Positions 1 to 10,303 of a DNA stretch of 64,000 nucleotides are shown here, in pieces. Position numbers and translations under genes: made by a program. A model generated the notes under the pieces. That model had not been told where the DNA came from. It saw only the letters and a program-made list of their open reading frames with translations, and ran no database searches. This DNA comes from Gibbula magus (taxonomy: Eukaryota > Mollusca > Gastropoda > Trochida > Trochidae). The stretch covers positions 27,540,368 to 27,604,367 of the forward strand of contig OW388292.1 in assembly GCA_936450465.1 (NCBI GenBank). The letters run 5' to 3'. The stretch's first letter is position 1, and each line of letters starts with the position of its first letter.

Positions 1-12
1 ATTTCAAGTAGA

Positions 13-58
13 TGATGATGTTGATTATGATGATGATAATGATGAAGATGATGATGAA
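13..58. repeat. (GAT)n-like trinucleotide tract
   Basis: The plus strand is an interrupted GAT/GAA trinucleotide run at the left edge. Read on the minus (KANK) strand it would give Ser, His or Ile runs rather than an acidic stretch, so it is called as a simple repeat and not as an exon. Confidence 0.7.
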
Positions 59-3000
59 CATTAATTTGAGATTGTACAAAATTTTTTACTAGTATGGATT
101 ATATGTACCAGTATGACTAAATATCAATCAACTACGCCTCATAAAAAGAATATTAAACTGAGTTGACAACACATTATAATATTTTTTTGCATAATACAGC
201 AATAAATTATCACACAATTTGACTGCTATACCAAAGAATAAAATGAATACTCTGTAGGAGGTTCGTCCACACCTGAATCTGAATTCATTGTTAAATTCCG
301 CAACGGTCTTCACTATACTCTTTCAAACTAGATCCTATCAGAACACTTTTACCAATAAATCTTTACTTGTGTAGAGAAGAGGCATGAAATTCCTCTGCAA
401 ACCCATAGCTCATGGTGAGCTGATTACAGCATATAAGGAAACAGTCTGCTCTCATTCAGCTAATAATGGTAATATAACAGCTTCCGATCAATACACACAG
501 CCATCATCTACACAAAATAAGACTGAAGATATAATTGATTAACAGGGCTAAGAAAAGAACTGAAATATTTCTCCGTCGGATTGACAATAGTCTGGTGAAT
601 GGCTTGACAACAGTGTTAGTGTCACAATGAAAAACTGCATTTACTCCCTGAAAGTATAGATCTTGCTTTCAGTTATTGATTTAAATCTTAATGTGGGATA
701 ATGGATTATAAATTTCTTCTTTTCATTGGAATATTTGTAATCAAAGTATCATCTAAATGAAATATCCTTCACAAATAATGTTCCATGTAGTAGAACAAAG
801 CAGATTTCTGATCTCTCCCTAGAAACTTATTTAAAACCTAATTTGCCATTTGCTAAAAAAATCAATTGCCAATCTTATACATTGGCTACCATAACAACAA
901 TTTCATTCATGCTTGTACAACTCCTAATGAAGTTTAAGGTAAAAACTTAAACACTCAAAATATTGTATTTTTTGAGAGAAAGACTCTATCACAAAATTCA
1001 TCAATCTTCATGTTCTTGAACATGTTTTGCAGGTGAGTTTGTTTCAATTAACAGGTTTTTCAGGTGAGTTGTCTTTGATCTGCTCAGGGAAGTTTGTCAA
1101 CAGGTAATGTTTCATGTTCACAAGGAAAAACACTTTTTGATGTTTACTTATAAAATATGAACTTCAATCAAAAGGCTGAAAATGGTGAATTAAACAATGA
1201 CAAACCAATTTACAGATTCATAATTCATTTCATAGGGTTCGCTGGCTTAAGATATTACTTTAATCAATGCATCATAAGCACTATCAAACTGAACTCCCAT
1301 CAAGCTGGCAATAATGGAAAGAACTTCAAAGCAAAGAGATTTATGACAAAAAACAATGGATGAAAGAAACCTACAATTTGACATAACATTTATCTCCCTT
1401 TTGAAACTGATTCCACTATTCAACTGCTCCGCAATCATTACGAGATCTAGTTCCCATACTCTGCAATCAAAGCAACACAGGATGTCAACGGAGAGGAAAC
1501 ACTTCCAGCTGATGTGATATTCACTTCAAACTAACGACATGCTATGATTTAACCATTTAACCGTACCCTTTCCAGGCAAATCACATCTACACTTTGATGA
1601 TAGGTTATGGTAATATATGGGGCAATGGCATTATAAGAGTTAACCCTTCAATTGTCAGGGATCAAACTTAACCTTGTCAAAGCACCAGTCAATCAACCAG
1701 TTAATTTCCTTAGTTCAAAGACATTTAAGCTACCCAAATGCATCTACAGGATCATATCATCTTAAATTCAAGACTACCAGTCAAAACAGTGATTTCGAAC
1801 CCTTGATGTTTGTTGGTATCAGAAGGAGCCAGTCAGTCAGCTTATTTAATGTTATATTCATTTTGAACCAATGGCAAAATATTCAACTCTCTAACTTCTA
1901 AATAATTCAGCATCTATATATATTATAAAGTGAGCATATAAGGTTTACCATAATCAGCTAAATTCATGGCCCTAGGAAGGGCTCTTCACAAACACTTGTG
2001 GAACTAAGCTTACCTTATTAAGCAACCAAGGAAGTAAATACAGTAACAATAGTGTGATAACAAGCCAATATTTTATATATATACCTTCTTGTGTCAATCA
2101 TCGGACTTATCAAACGGTCAATGAACATGTATCATATTTCATATTTTCTCCAAAGGACAGTTGTGTCTTTCAAGCTTTCATCTTATTGCTTACTGAAGTC
2201 CAATGAATTGCTCAGAATAAGTGTGGATGATATATAAAAGACAGAAGATTGAAAATTGCAAAATGTATGAGGGAAAAGAAGTTGCCCATTGTTGAAAATA
2301 TTTTACACATAAAGATTCAACCAGAATTAAACTCTGACTTTATATCCTATGAAGCTTAATGGTTATGATCAAATCTAGCTACACGACAGGTAGATTCATA
2401 GGGTCCTCTGTATATTATTGGGAAGATTAACAGTGAGGAAGTATAGAAATACACCTGACATTTGCACATGTTTTTTTTTTTTATGACAAACATGCCTGTG
2501 TGAATATAAAGCATAGTTTACAACAACTAACAAGAGTTACCTTATTTTGTGTTCTGTGTATATACATACTTTGTAGAATAAGCTGGAGTCTAAATCAAAA
2601 TATCAAAATAGCATGGGCGATTGAATCATCATTTACTGAGGTGGAATGATTAATTGATTAATTAACACTTAGAATATTCCCAGCACTTTTTGACTTTGCT
2701 AGACAGGTCATTCAGAGCTCGTTTAACATCTATATATATCACTCACACATGTTGAAAAGTGTTGACACCCAATATAGGTTGTAGAAAGAGACCTACAGTT
2801 ACACAATGTGTATATAGATATATATATGAATGCAGATGACATTTTTAATATTGACTCAATGTATTATTCAACAATAGATTCACATTTGTATTTCAATAGG
2901 TGAGAATTCAATGTTTACTATGAATAAACTCTCAATTCAGCTTGGTTGTGTTTGAACACTGCCACCGCTACCAGCTGCAAGCTCTCCCGGCAGACAGTTG

Positions 3001-3498
3001 CCACTGCACAGAGCCTTCTTATCAATACACTGAGATGTTGCACCTTTATGTGCAGATTAAGTTTCCACCCAAATTGACTTAAAAAAACCTCGTCCATTTA
3101 TCAAATTTCAATATTGTCACGAAACAGGTATTTGAGGGGTTGAATTACAAAGACGATACTTTGTACAAGATCTCATCTTACATGAAAGCATGAGAGGTAT
3201 ATTCTAATCCTTCATCTTTCAACCTGAACACGCTGGGATGTTTAGAACGACATAATGCTCTCTATATGCAGTAATTATGCAGTAAAATATGCTAGCAAGA
3301 ATTAAATGACATGAAAAATGAACAAAAAAAGATAAGGTCATTTTTCAGTTCCTTGAATAATTGGTGCAGAACTTATTTTGGCATGGAAGTTTTGAATAAA
3401 GGTTTTGACATTAACACTGTAGTGATTTGGTTGAGAAATGCTCACAGAAAAATTAACATTACATTTAGAAAAGAATATATAAAGAAAAGCTAACTCAC
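59..3498 (-). other. AT-rich noncoding stretch downstream of the KANK giant exon (probable intron)
   Basis: This follows the consensus donor at 3498-3493 and so is most simply an intron of the KANK gene. The ORFs here are short and without recognisable domains, and I could not find an ankyrin repeat on the minus strand. The only GC-rich island is about 2957-3005, discussed as a possible alternative terminal exon. A poly-T run lies near 2470, and scattered TATATA runs are simple sequence. Confidence 0.5.
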
Positions 3499-6400
3499 CC
3501 TCCTACTACTGTAGATGCGAAGGAGATGCCCTTCTTGACCTGGGTGTCGGACTTGCTTCGCTTCATGATGGAACGAAGAGTTCCGTTCTCGGAGTCGAAG
3601 GAGTCATTGACGCTACTGTGAGATGACGAAATTTTGTTCCGGTCAAGACTGCCGCCCAATCCCTGATCAAAGTCATTCTGAGATGTGCTGGAGGTCATGG
3701 AGAAATGTCCAGAACTATCTGAATGGGAAGTCTTCAGGTTCCCTGATAAACTGTCCAGTCCAGATTTCAACATAGATGACTGTTCACTGGTTTGCATGCC
3801 GCTTCGGTCCAACAAATCAGGATTTCCGATTATTTTGGTTGTTGTGGTTACCTTCCCTCCATCAGATGTTTTTGTTTCTTCAACTGTGACAGTCTCTCCT
3901 CCATTGGAGCTTCTTTTTGTAGTGACGGTTGTGGTTGACATTTTTTTCATACCTCCATCGCGACTCTCGGACATCTGCGTGTCTGACCCACCCGAGTCTG
4001 AAGTGAAGGACCCACCACTGAGTCTGGTAGGACTTGTGCTGAGAGAAAAACCAGGAATATCGTCAATACCACCGCCCCGTGTCCACATTCCTCGTCTGTT
4101 TGACCTGGGACTCACAGTGAGAGTGAGGTCTCCTCCACCGATAACCTGCCCACCACCACTGCTGCTCTGTACTGTGGTTGTTTCCAGTGTCTGCAGAGTG
4201 TTGCCACTGCTGAGAGATGCACCATCTTGTTGAAGTCCACTGCGGTATACAGATGTTGAACCGTCACCATCGGCAGATCCTGTACTTCCTCCACTGATCT
4301 GTCTGGATATTTGCTGTGTGGTCACAGTTGTCCCTAGACCGGAGGATCCCCCACTCATCATCATAGAACCATCGGCTGAGCCCATACTTCCACCACTTGT
4401 TCTCCTTAATACCTGTTCGCTGGTAACAGTTGTTCCTAGACCGGAGGATCCCCCACTCATCATCATTGAACCATCTGCTGAGCCCATACTTCCACCACTT
4501 GTTCTCCTTGATACCTGTTCGCTCGTAACAGTTGTTCCTTGACCAGAAGATCCTCCGCTCATCATCATCATTGAACCATCGGCAGATCCTGTACTTTCTC
4601 CACTGATCCGTCTGGATATTTGTTGTGTGGTCACAGTTGTCCCTAGACCGGAGGATCCCCCACTCATCATCATAGAACCATCGGCTGAGCCCATACTTCC
4701 ACCACTTGTTCTCCTTGATACCTGTTCGCTGGTAACAGTTGTTCCTAGACCAGAAGATCCTCCGCTCATCATCATCATAGAACCATCGGCTGAGCCTGTA
4801 CTTCCACCACTTGTTCTTCTTGATACCTGTTCTCTTGTAACAGTTGTTCCTTGACCAGAAGATCCTCCGCTCATCATCGACCCACTAGCTGAGCCAGTAC
4901 TTCCACCACTTGTCCGCCTTGTTATACTGGTTATAACTGAGGATCCTTGACCATCCAAAGAACCATCTCCTACCGTAGAACTCCCATCAGCAGAGTTCAA
5001 AATGCCTCCACTTCGTCGAGTTACTTGTTCGGTGACAACTGTTGAGGACTGTCCTCCAGAGTTCTGGTTCTTTGCGTTTTCGTCTTTGAGATATCTGATG
5101 TAACCTTCACCTTCTACTCCTCCGGCACCAATTTTCTTCTCATAACTCCTGTTGGACAAGCCGAGATCAGTTCCCCCACTTCTCCAGGAGTAACTCTCAG
5201 ATTTTGTATGTGTTGGGCTCTCCATCGCTAGAACCTGATCAAGAGGAAGCTTTGACTTTTTAGTCAGTAGTCTCTTTTCTCTACCACCCAGATCCTGAAC
5301 AATTTCAAAATCACCATGTTCAAGATCTTCCCCACGAATTATAAAGGACTCTTCAGAATATCGGTACTCTTCAAAGTCTTCAGACTTTCTTTTTTCAAGA
5401 CTATTCCTGTTGGAATCTGTGGAGTCTGCAGATTTTATACCTCCCTTCCTTAACTTGACACTGGAGGATCCATCAGCTGTCATGAATTTGCTCATGTCTG
5501 CTGGCATGTAGCTTCCTCCTCCGTTAATGGACGTACTCTGACCACCACGAACAGTACTGACCGTCTCAACGGATGTTCTTGTAATTTGTTCACCCGAGTC
5601 ACTTTGTCTATAGTCCACAGCAGAATCAACCTTGTCTTCACCAACTCCAATGGTTTTAGACTTGACTTGACCCTTTCTTGCAGCATACTTGTTTCGGTCA
5701 GTGTTGACTCCCACATCAGCCACACTGAATTCTGTATTCGCCTGCTGGTTCTGAAATGTGATGGAATAGTCAAATGTGTCTGATTGCATGCATTTTGACT
5801 CTGTGTTAATGCCTATGCTTTGGGAGGGTTGTTTCTGAGTATTACAACTGGCATTCTTCAACTGGTCGGTTGCATGGAATATCTTGAGGTCTGTTTGGTT
5901 GCTACTGGTTCTCATTGGAACCGGTTCAGTGTTAGTCGTGCCGTACACATATCTTGGTTTCTCTGTGGCAGTGCCCTTATTTCTCTTGTCCAGGACAGGA
6001 GTGTTTGTTGCCTGGTCTAATGCCCATCCTTTCTCTGTTCCAACGTAACGATTTGTTGTCTCAGGACGACAGCTGACTCCTGTGGACTTCATCACTTGAC
6101 GAGGTCGGACTTCCACATCGGTGCGGCAATCACCCACCCCAATGCTAACCACATTTCTCAGCTCACACGATGTACTTGCATCAGACATGAGAGGCATGAA
6201 CTTGCAGTTAGTACCAATAGATCGAACATTCTTACTGAGCATGTCTCTGAGAGCCCCTCTTAGTTCCTCCCCCTTGAAATTGAGAGATGTAATGAGACTG
6301 CCAGTGTCCACATTTATACCAACTGTTCTTGTGGATGGTTTCTCATCATCACAAACATACATTACACCAACATCCCGAGTTGGAACTCGACACTCCACAC

Positions 6401-7966
6401 CCACATTCCTTTTACCTACAGCACCTCCTTGCCCAATTATAACAGTCCTCAGTTCTTTCTCGTGGATATGCAGACCAGCATTATCAAACACATTGCCATC
6501 TCCGACTCCAACACTGCGAGTCAGAGCCTTCGGACCTCCTCTCTGTATCTGGTTGATAGTGATGTGGGTCTTAGGGCTTGACTGATCCAAGGGAGAGGGA
6601 ATAGGACTTCTCAGATTTGGGTCAAACTTAGGTTCTAGTCTTGACATATCTCTGAAGAAGGTCTCACGTTCAGTGACATGGGTCCTGATTTCTGTGTGAA
6701 CTTGATTTTCTCTTATTGTATACCCTGTTGGAAGATCAGGCTGAAGTAGGTATGGTTCAGTAACACTGTGTTCTCCAAACCCAACTGTCCGAGATTTCTT
6801 TGGTTTGGGCAGAGTTGGAGGAGGACTCTTTAAAGGAGATGATGACATTCTAGGTGACATTGGCTCTTGGAATGGATCTGGAAACTTGATGGATTGAACT
6901 GGTGACTGAACCGACATCATCCTCGTCATAGACATAGCTTCTGCAACTTCAACAGCATGGACATTCTTGTCGCCAACTCCAATACTCCTGGTGTTCAGCT
7001 TGCTGCCCTTTGCCTTGAGCTGCAGCATCAGAAGTCTCTTTTCTTCCTTGAGGACAGAGATACGCACCTGCAGGATTGGCAGTGCTTTGACCTGTTCCTC
7101 CAGATCCTTCATCCTTTGCAGACTCATTGCCATCGCTTCCCTGATGGCAGACAAGGACATCTTGCTGATGTTTGCTGTGGTAGTTTGAGGGGAAGTAGCA
7201 CCTTCTCTTTCAGTCTGGGGGAAGTGGGTTGCCATGGTTTCAGCAAGTTGAGCAGATGTGACTGTGTGGTATCTCTGTGTATGGTGAGTTTGGCGCGTTG
7301 GATGTGCAATCTCAGCTGTCGCAGTGGTGTAGACATGATGAGTCCCGTGACCACCGTGGGTCATGATCTGTCCTTGAGGGTTCTCGCTGGAAACCGTGGA
7401 AACTGAAGACAGAGAACTCAGGGAGTCTGTCCGACCTGAAGTGGACAGTGATGTAGCAAAGTGAGAAGACTCATCTCCATTTGGACTACGTCGCAAAGGG
7501 AATGTATTATATCTTGTCGGACTAACCGGACTCACGCCGTCCTCACTATCTGAACTGAAGTACCTCATCTGTTTGCGAGTGGGTCGCATCATGTAGTCAA
7601 TATGGGCAATAGTCTGATCCACCGAGGAATCAATCTCGTCGAGTATCCTGTGAGTTGAGGACTGCTCATACTCGACCATGTTCATGAGTCGACTGGCCTC
7701 GGTGGAGTGTACCACATCGGGAGGGGGAGTCCCAGCTTCCTTGAGCCTAGCCTGATCTTGCTGGTGAAGCATCACCTCCATGGACTTTCGCAGTTTCCGC
7801 TTGGCACGCTGGATTCGCTTCAGTCGCTTTAACGTGCTGCCGTTGTTTATAGTCTCACAGAAGTTGACAAAGTCCAGATCGATGTGGTACCCGTACGGGC
7901 AACAGTCACACTTCCCATCCACAAAGTTGACTGTCGGCTTCTCCATCTCTTCAAATCCATTGTGAT
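3499..7966 (-). CDS. KANK: KANK family protein, giant internal coding exon (KN motif, coiled coil, Ser/Gly repeats)
   Basis: This 4468-nt exon encodes about 1490 residues of a KANK scaffold. KANK proteins bind talin at focal-adhesion rims and link it to cortical microtubule complexes (family knowledge). Seen from the start: a KN motif at about residues 30-79 of the spliced protein, with PYGYHIDLDF (the LD-type talin-binding core) followed by a basic KRIQRAKRKLRK stretch; a leucine-rich coiled coil at about 284-339, the position at which KANKs bind liprin; about a dozen motifs like TRSIGVGD; a Ser/Gly tandem array; and near the end SIMKR...KKGISFASTVVGG, resembling the segment that precedes the ankyrin repeats in other KANKs. 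The acceptor is CTTTCCTTGCAG, with the AG at 7968-7967. The exon ends at a GTGAGT donor (3498-3493) in phase 2. Reading on into the intron gives an immediate TGA, so the apparent stop at 3495-3497 is not real. The ATG at 8004-8006 lies in the intron and is rejected. Ankyrin exons are not in view, and the N-terminal region is long for the family. Confidence 0.92.
4255..4940 (-). repeat. In-frame coding minisatellite of 99-105 bp (33-35 residues) inside KANK
   Basis: Six well-preserved units plus degenerate flanking units each run RRTSGGS - GSADGSM(M)n - SGGSSG - GTTVT - QVS. All copies stay in frame. Unit length varies mostly because the Met run is 2, 3 or 4 long, from an ATG trinucleotide microsatellite nested in the larger repeat. 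Neighbouring units are nearly identical at nucleotide level (for example around 4318-4510 and 4627-4730), which indicates recent unequal exchange or conversion. Most units start with RRTS or RRIS, a basophilic-kinase consensus. Confidence 0.93.
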
Positions 7967-10156
7967 CTGCAAGGAAAGGAACTGGTTGAGTGTTTTGACA
8001 ACACATGAATTCAGATATACAAGCTTTGAATGATGTTTCATTATTCTCACAATTTATACCAAATTAAATTAAATTTTAATTGTAACTTATTATTTACACG
8101 AAGGGGTCAGCTGAGACTAATTGCTTTGTGCATGTTGGTTTTGAACATTTCTGTCTGAAAAGAATCTTCAATAACTTACGATAAGTACCAATAAGTAATT
8201 TGAAAACGTTATTTTATTTCAAATTATCATAATTTTTAAATCCTTGAACTTTTGATTAACTCTAAGCTAAAAATAAATATAAGAAATATTTAAAGTATCA
8301 TTCAGCTATTTATTATCAACATTTTAAAAAAGAAAATGTGAAAATTTTAGCTATCATTGATCATTACTACATAAACTTGTACATTCCACCAACTAACATC
8401 AAACAAAAAGAAATACAGGTCATTGATACACTGAGTCCCAATTTATCTTCAAACACTACATAAAGTTGTACAGTACAATCAGCCATCAATATACACATGC
8501 ATATCCCAGCATTGTTACATACCATCGTGTGTAAACAGACATGCAGAACCTGTGATGTCATTTTTTGTACCAAGGAATTCAAGCTATCCAAATGCAATTT
8601 CACACTCGTCGGTAAACATTAAATTTAAAAACAGCCTTACATCAAAGCACGGTCAACAAGCCGATCTACTATTCGCTGTTGTCTGTCAACATGGAAATGA
8701 AGTTTAAATTCTTTCTAAGACGAGCTACAGTGGAGGTTGTGAATAAAGTAGCTGATCAAATATTGACTGAGTGGCAGTCTTGCAGATGTATACAATGAAG
8801 AAATCTATTTCCTAACTGCTACAGCTGACATTAAACATCATCTATCTTCTAGGCTAATGTCAATCTATAGAGTGTATTGAATACTCAGTCTTACTAAAAT
8901 TGTACTTTACAAAGTTGGGAGCGAGATACTTTCACTTTTACATTTCAGGTAAAAATATTTAAAACAATATTTTTTTGTGAAAATTGTCAAGAACAGTATG
9001 TAGATCAAATGTATGTCCCATATGTTCCAGCTCTATTTGTTCCCATATAATACAGTACTTTGGACATCAGACTGACAACTACTGTTTCACAATGACCGAT
9101 GAGTGGACACTGTATTGACCACTGTTTACTTTCCCCTATCGTCTGTTTACACCTGTCACACCTACACACTTAACGAGGTCGTATGATGTGGAAGTCAATT
9201 CAATCACGTTTGCTTTGAAAATCATGCAGCAGCCTAAGCTGATATCTCACAATCAGCAGATAACACTTATTTCTAACTCATCAGGAGAGGGACAGTCAAT
9301 TCAAATCAAAATATATCAAATGTCAAAAGTCTATGATGAATCAAATTGCCAATTTGAGTGATGCTCCAACTTCTACTGGATAACAGAGTTTTTGTTGAAA
9401 TTGAGAGGAAATTGCACTTGACACTCAATGTCAAACATTTTTATTCGATTCATAATGCTATTTTTATGGGTACCTTTTTTGATGATCTATATTTCACTTA
9501 AAAGAGATTTTAGTGAGAAAGTTTAAAATAAAATTATTTTCTAGTTGTTTCATGATATCTGTAAGAAGTTCTTTGGCTTAAGGATGTTCGCTCCTCAAAT
9601 TTATAGAATTAAACTTTTTTTCTAACTTATATTTTTTAGATGATCAAAGTATATGATTGAAAAATCAGCATTAAAAAATAGGGGGTAGTGTGGGTTTTTT
9701 CGAGATATGACGCATGTAAGATAGTAAATTTTAACATGGGAGTCTATGGGAAAATGAGAAAAAAACTGCTAAAAACTTTAAAATACTACATTTCTAGAAT
9801 TAAAGTTTTTTTCCTTTTTTGATATGTTACAAAGTTCATTTTACCCTACCAAAATCGATGAAAAAATATATATGGTAGTGTGAGTTTTTTTAAGCTTTGA
9901 CACAAAATGTACCTGAAAACCCCCTTTTTTAGTCAAATTTAGGCCATTTATGCTGTTTAAGCACTTTTTAGAGGTTCTAAAGTCACATTTTCTTTAAATC
10001 ATTTGTTTTTTTAAAGCATGTAGATGATGTAGAATATCATGAAGTAAATAAAGATGAGAAAAAATCTTTACTTAATCATATTTCATTTTTGAAGTTCAAC
10101 CGGAAGGAGCGGACATCCTTAATAACAAATTTCAATAAAGAAACAGACAAACATAC
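7967..10156 (-). other. KANK intron between the N-terminal coding exon and the giant exon
   Basis: This 2190-nt intron is bounded on the minus strand by a GTATGT donor (10156-10151) and a pyrimidine-rich TTTCCTTGCAG acceptor ending at 7967. It interrupts a codon after its first base and joins CGA G to AT CAC, giving Arg-Asp-His. It contains a 537-bp MITE near its 5' end and otherwise AT-rich sequence with no recognised content. Confidence 0.85.
9582..10118. mobile_element. TTAA-flanked MITE (537 bp), piggyBac-type target site
   Basis: TTAA sits at 9578-9581 and again at 10119-10122. Just inside are inverted termini GGATGTTCGCTCC (left) and GGATGTCCGCTCC (reverse complement of the right end), 12 of 13 matching. 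The interior is AT-rich, with poly-T tracts and two related subrepeats (tagaattaaa...tttttc and ggtagtgtg...ttttt near 9600-9700 and 9795-9890). There is no ORF, so it is non-autonomous. The TTAA duplication is the piggyBac superfamily signature, but the ends differ from the CCCTTA ends of the large piggyBac at 42634, so a different transposase probably mobilised it. Confidence 0.8.
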
Positions 10157-10208
10157 CTCGTCTTTTGATCTCGGCGGTGCCGGTGACAAAAGTAACATGA
10201 GAGGCCAT
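10157..10208 (-). CDS. KANK: KANK N-terminal coding exon with initiator ATG
   Basis: This encodes the first 17 residues (MASHVTFVTGTAEIKRR) plus the first base of an Asp codon, then a GTATGT donor. It joins in phase to the giant exon to give ...KRRDHNGFEEMEKP... ahead of the KN motif. The ATG at 10208-10206 has a strong context (A at -3, G at +4). An in-frame TAG lies 24 nt upstream at 10232-10230, so translation cannot begin further up in this exon. The 52-nt coding segment is too short for ORF finding and is supported by splice-phase agreement. In-window coding length after splicing is about 1506 codons. Confidence 0.82.
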
Positions 10209-10303
10209 GATGGGGAGAGTGAGTGATCGCTAACTTCCTTTCTTCCTGTCGTTACGATTCCCCCTCCACCTCCTCCCGACGTCTAGTGGCTCCACCTTCA
10301 GGG
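10209..10303 (-). other. KANK: KANK 5' UTR portion of the first coding exon
   Basis: GC-rich, purine-rich 95 nt directly upstream of the ATG. It starts after a good acceptor (CTGTTGTGTTGCAG, AG at 10305-10304), so at least one further noncoding first exon must lie at a higher coordinate. The in-frame stop at 10232-10230 confirms it is untranslated in the KANK frame. Confidence 0.65.

Noticed and set aside
1..60. Acidic KANK exon in the GAT-rich left edge
   Set aside because: The GAT repeats are on the plus strand; on the gene's strand they read ATC repeats, so they do not encode Asp/Glu.
3685..4854. Plus-strand ORFs opposite the KANK Ser/Gly array
   Set aside because: They are complements of the in-frame repeats (period is a multiple of three), rich in Pro/Leu/Ser with no domain.
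7967..8006. N-terminal extension of the KANK ORF from the ATG at 8004-8006
   Set aside because: It crosses a strong splice acceptor (TTTCCTTGCAG), and an in-phase upstream exon with an ATG in strong context explains the N-terminus better.
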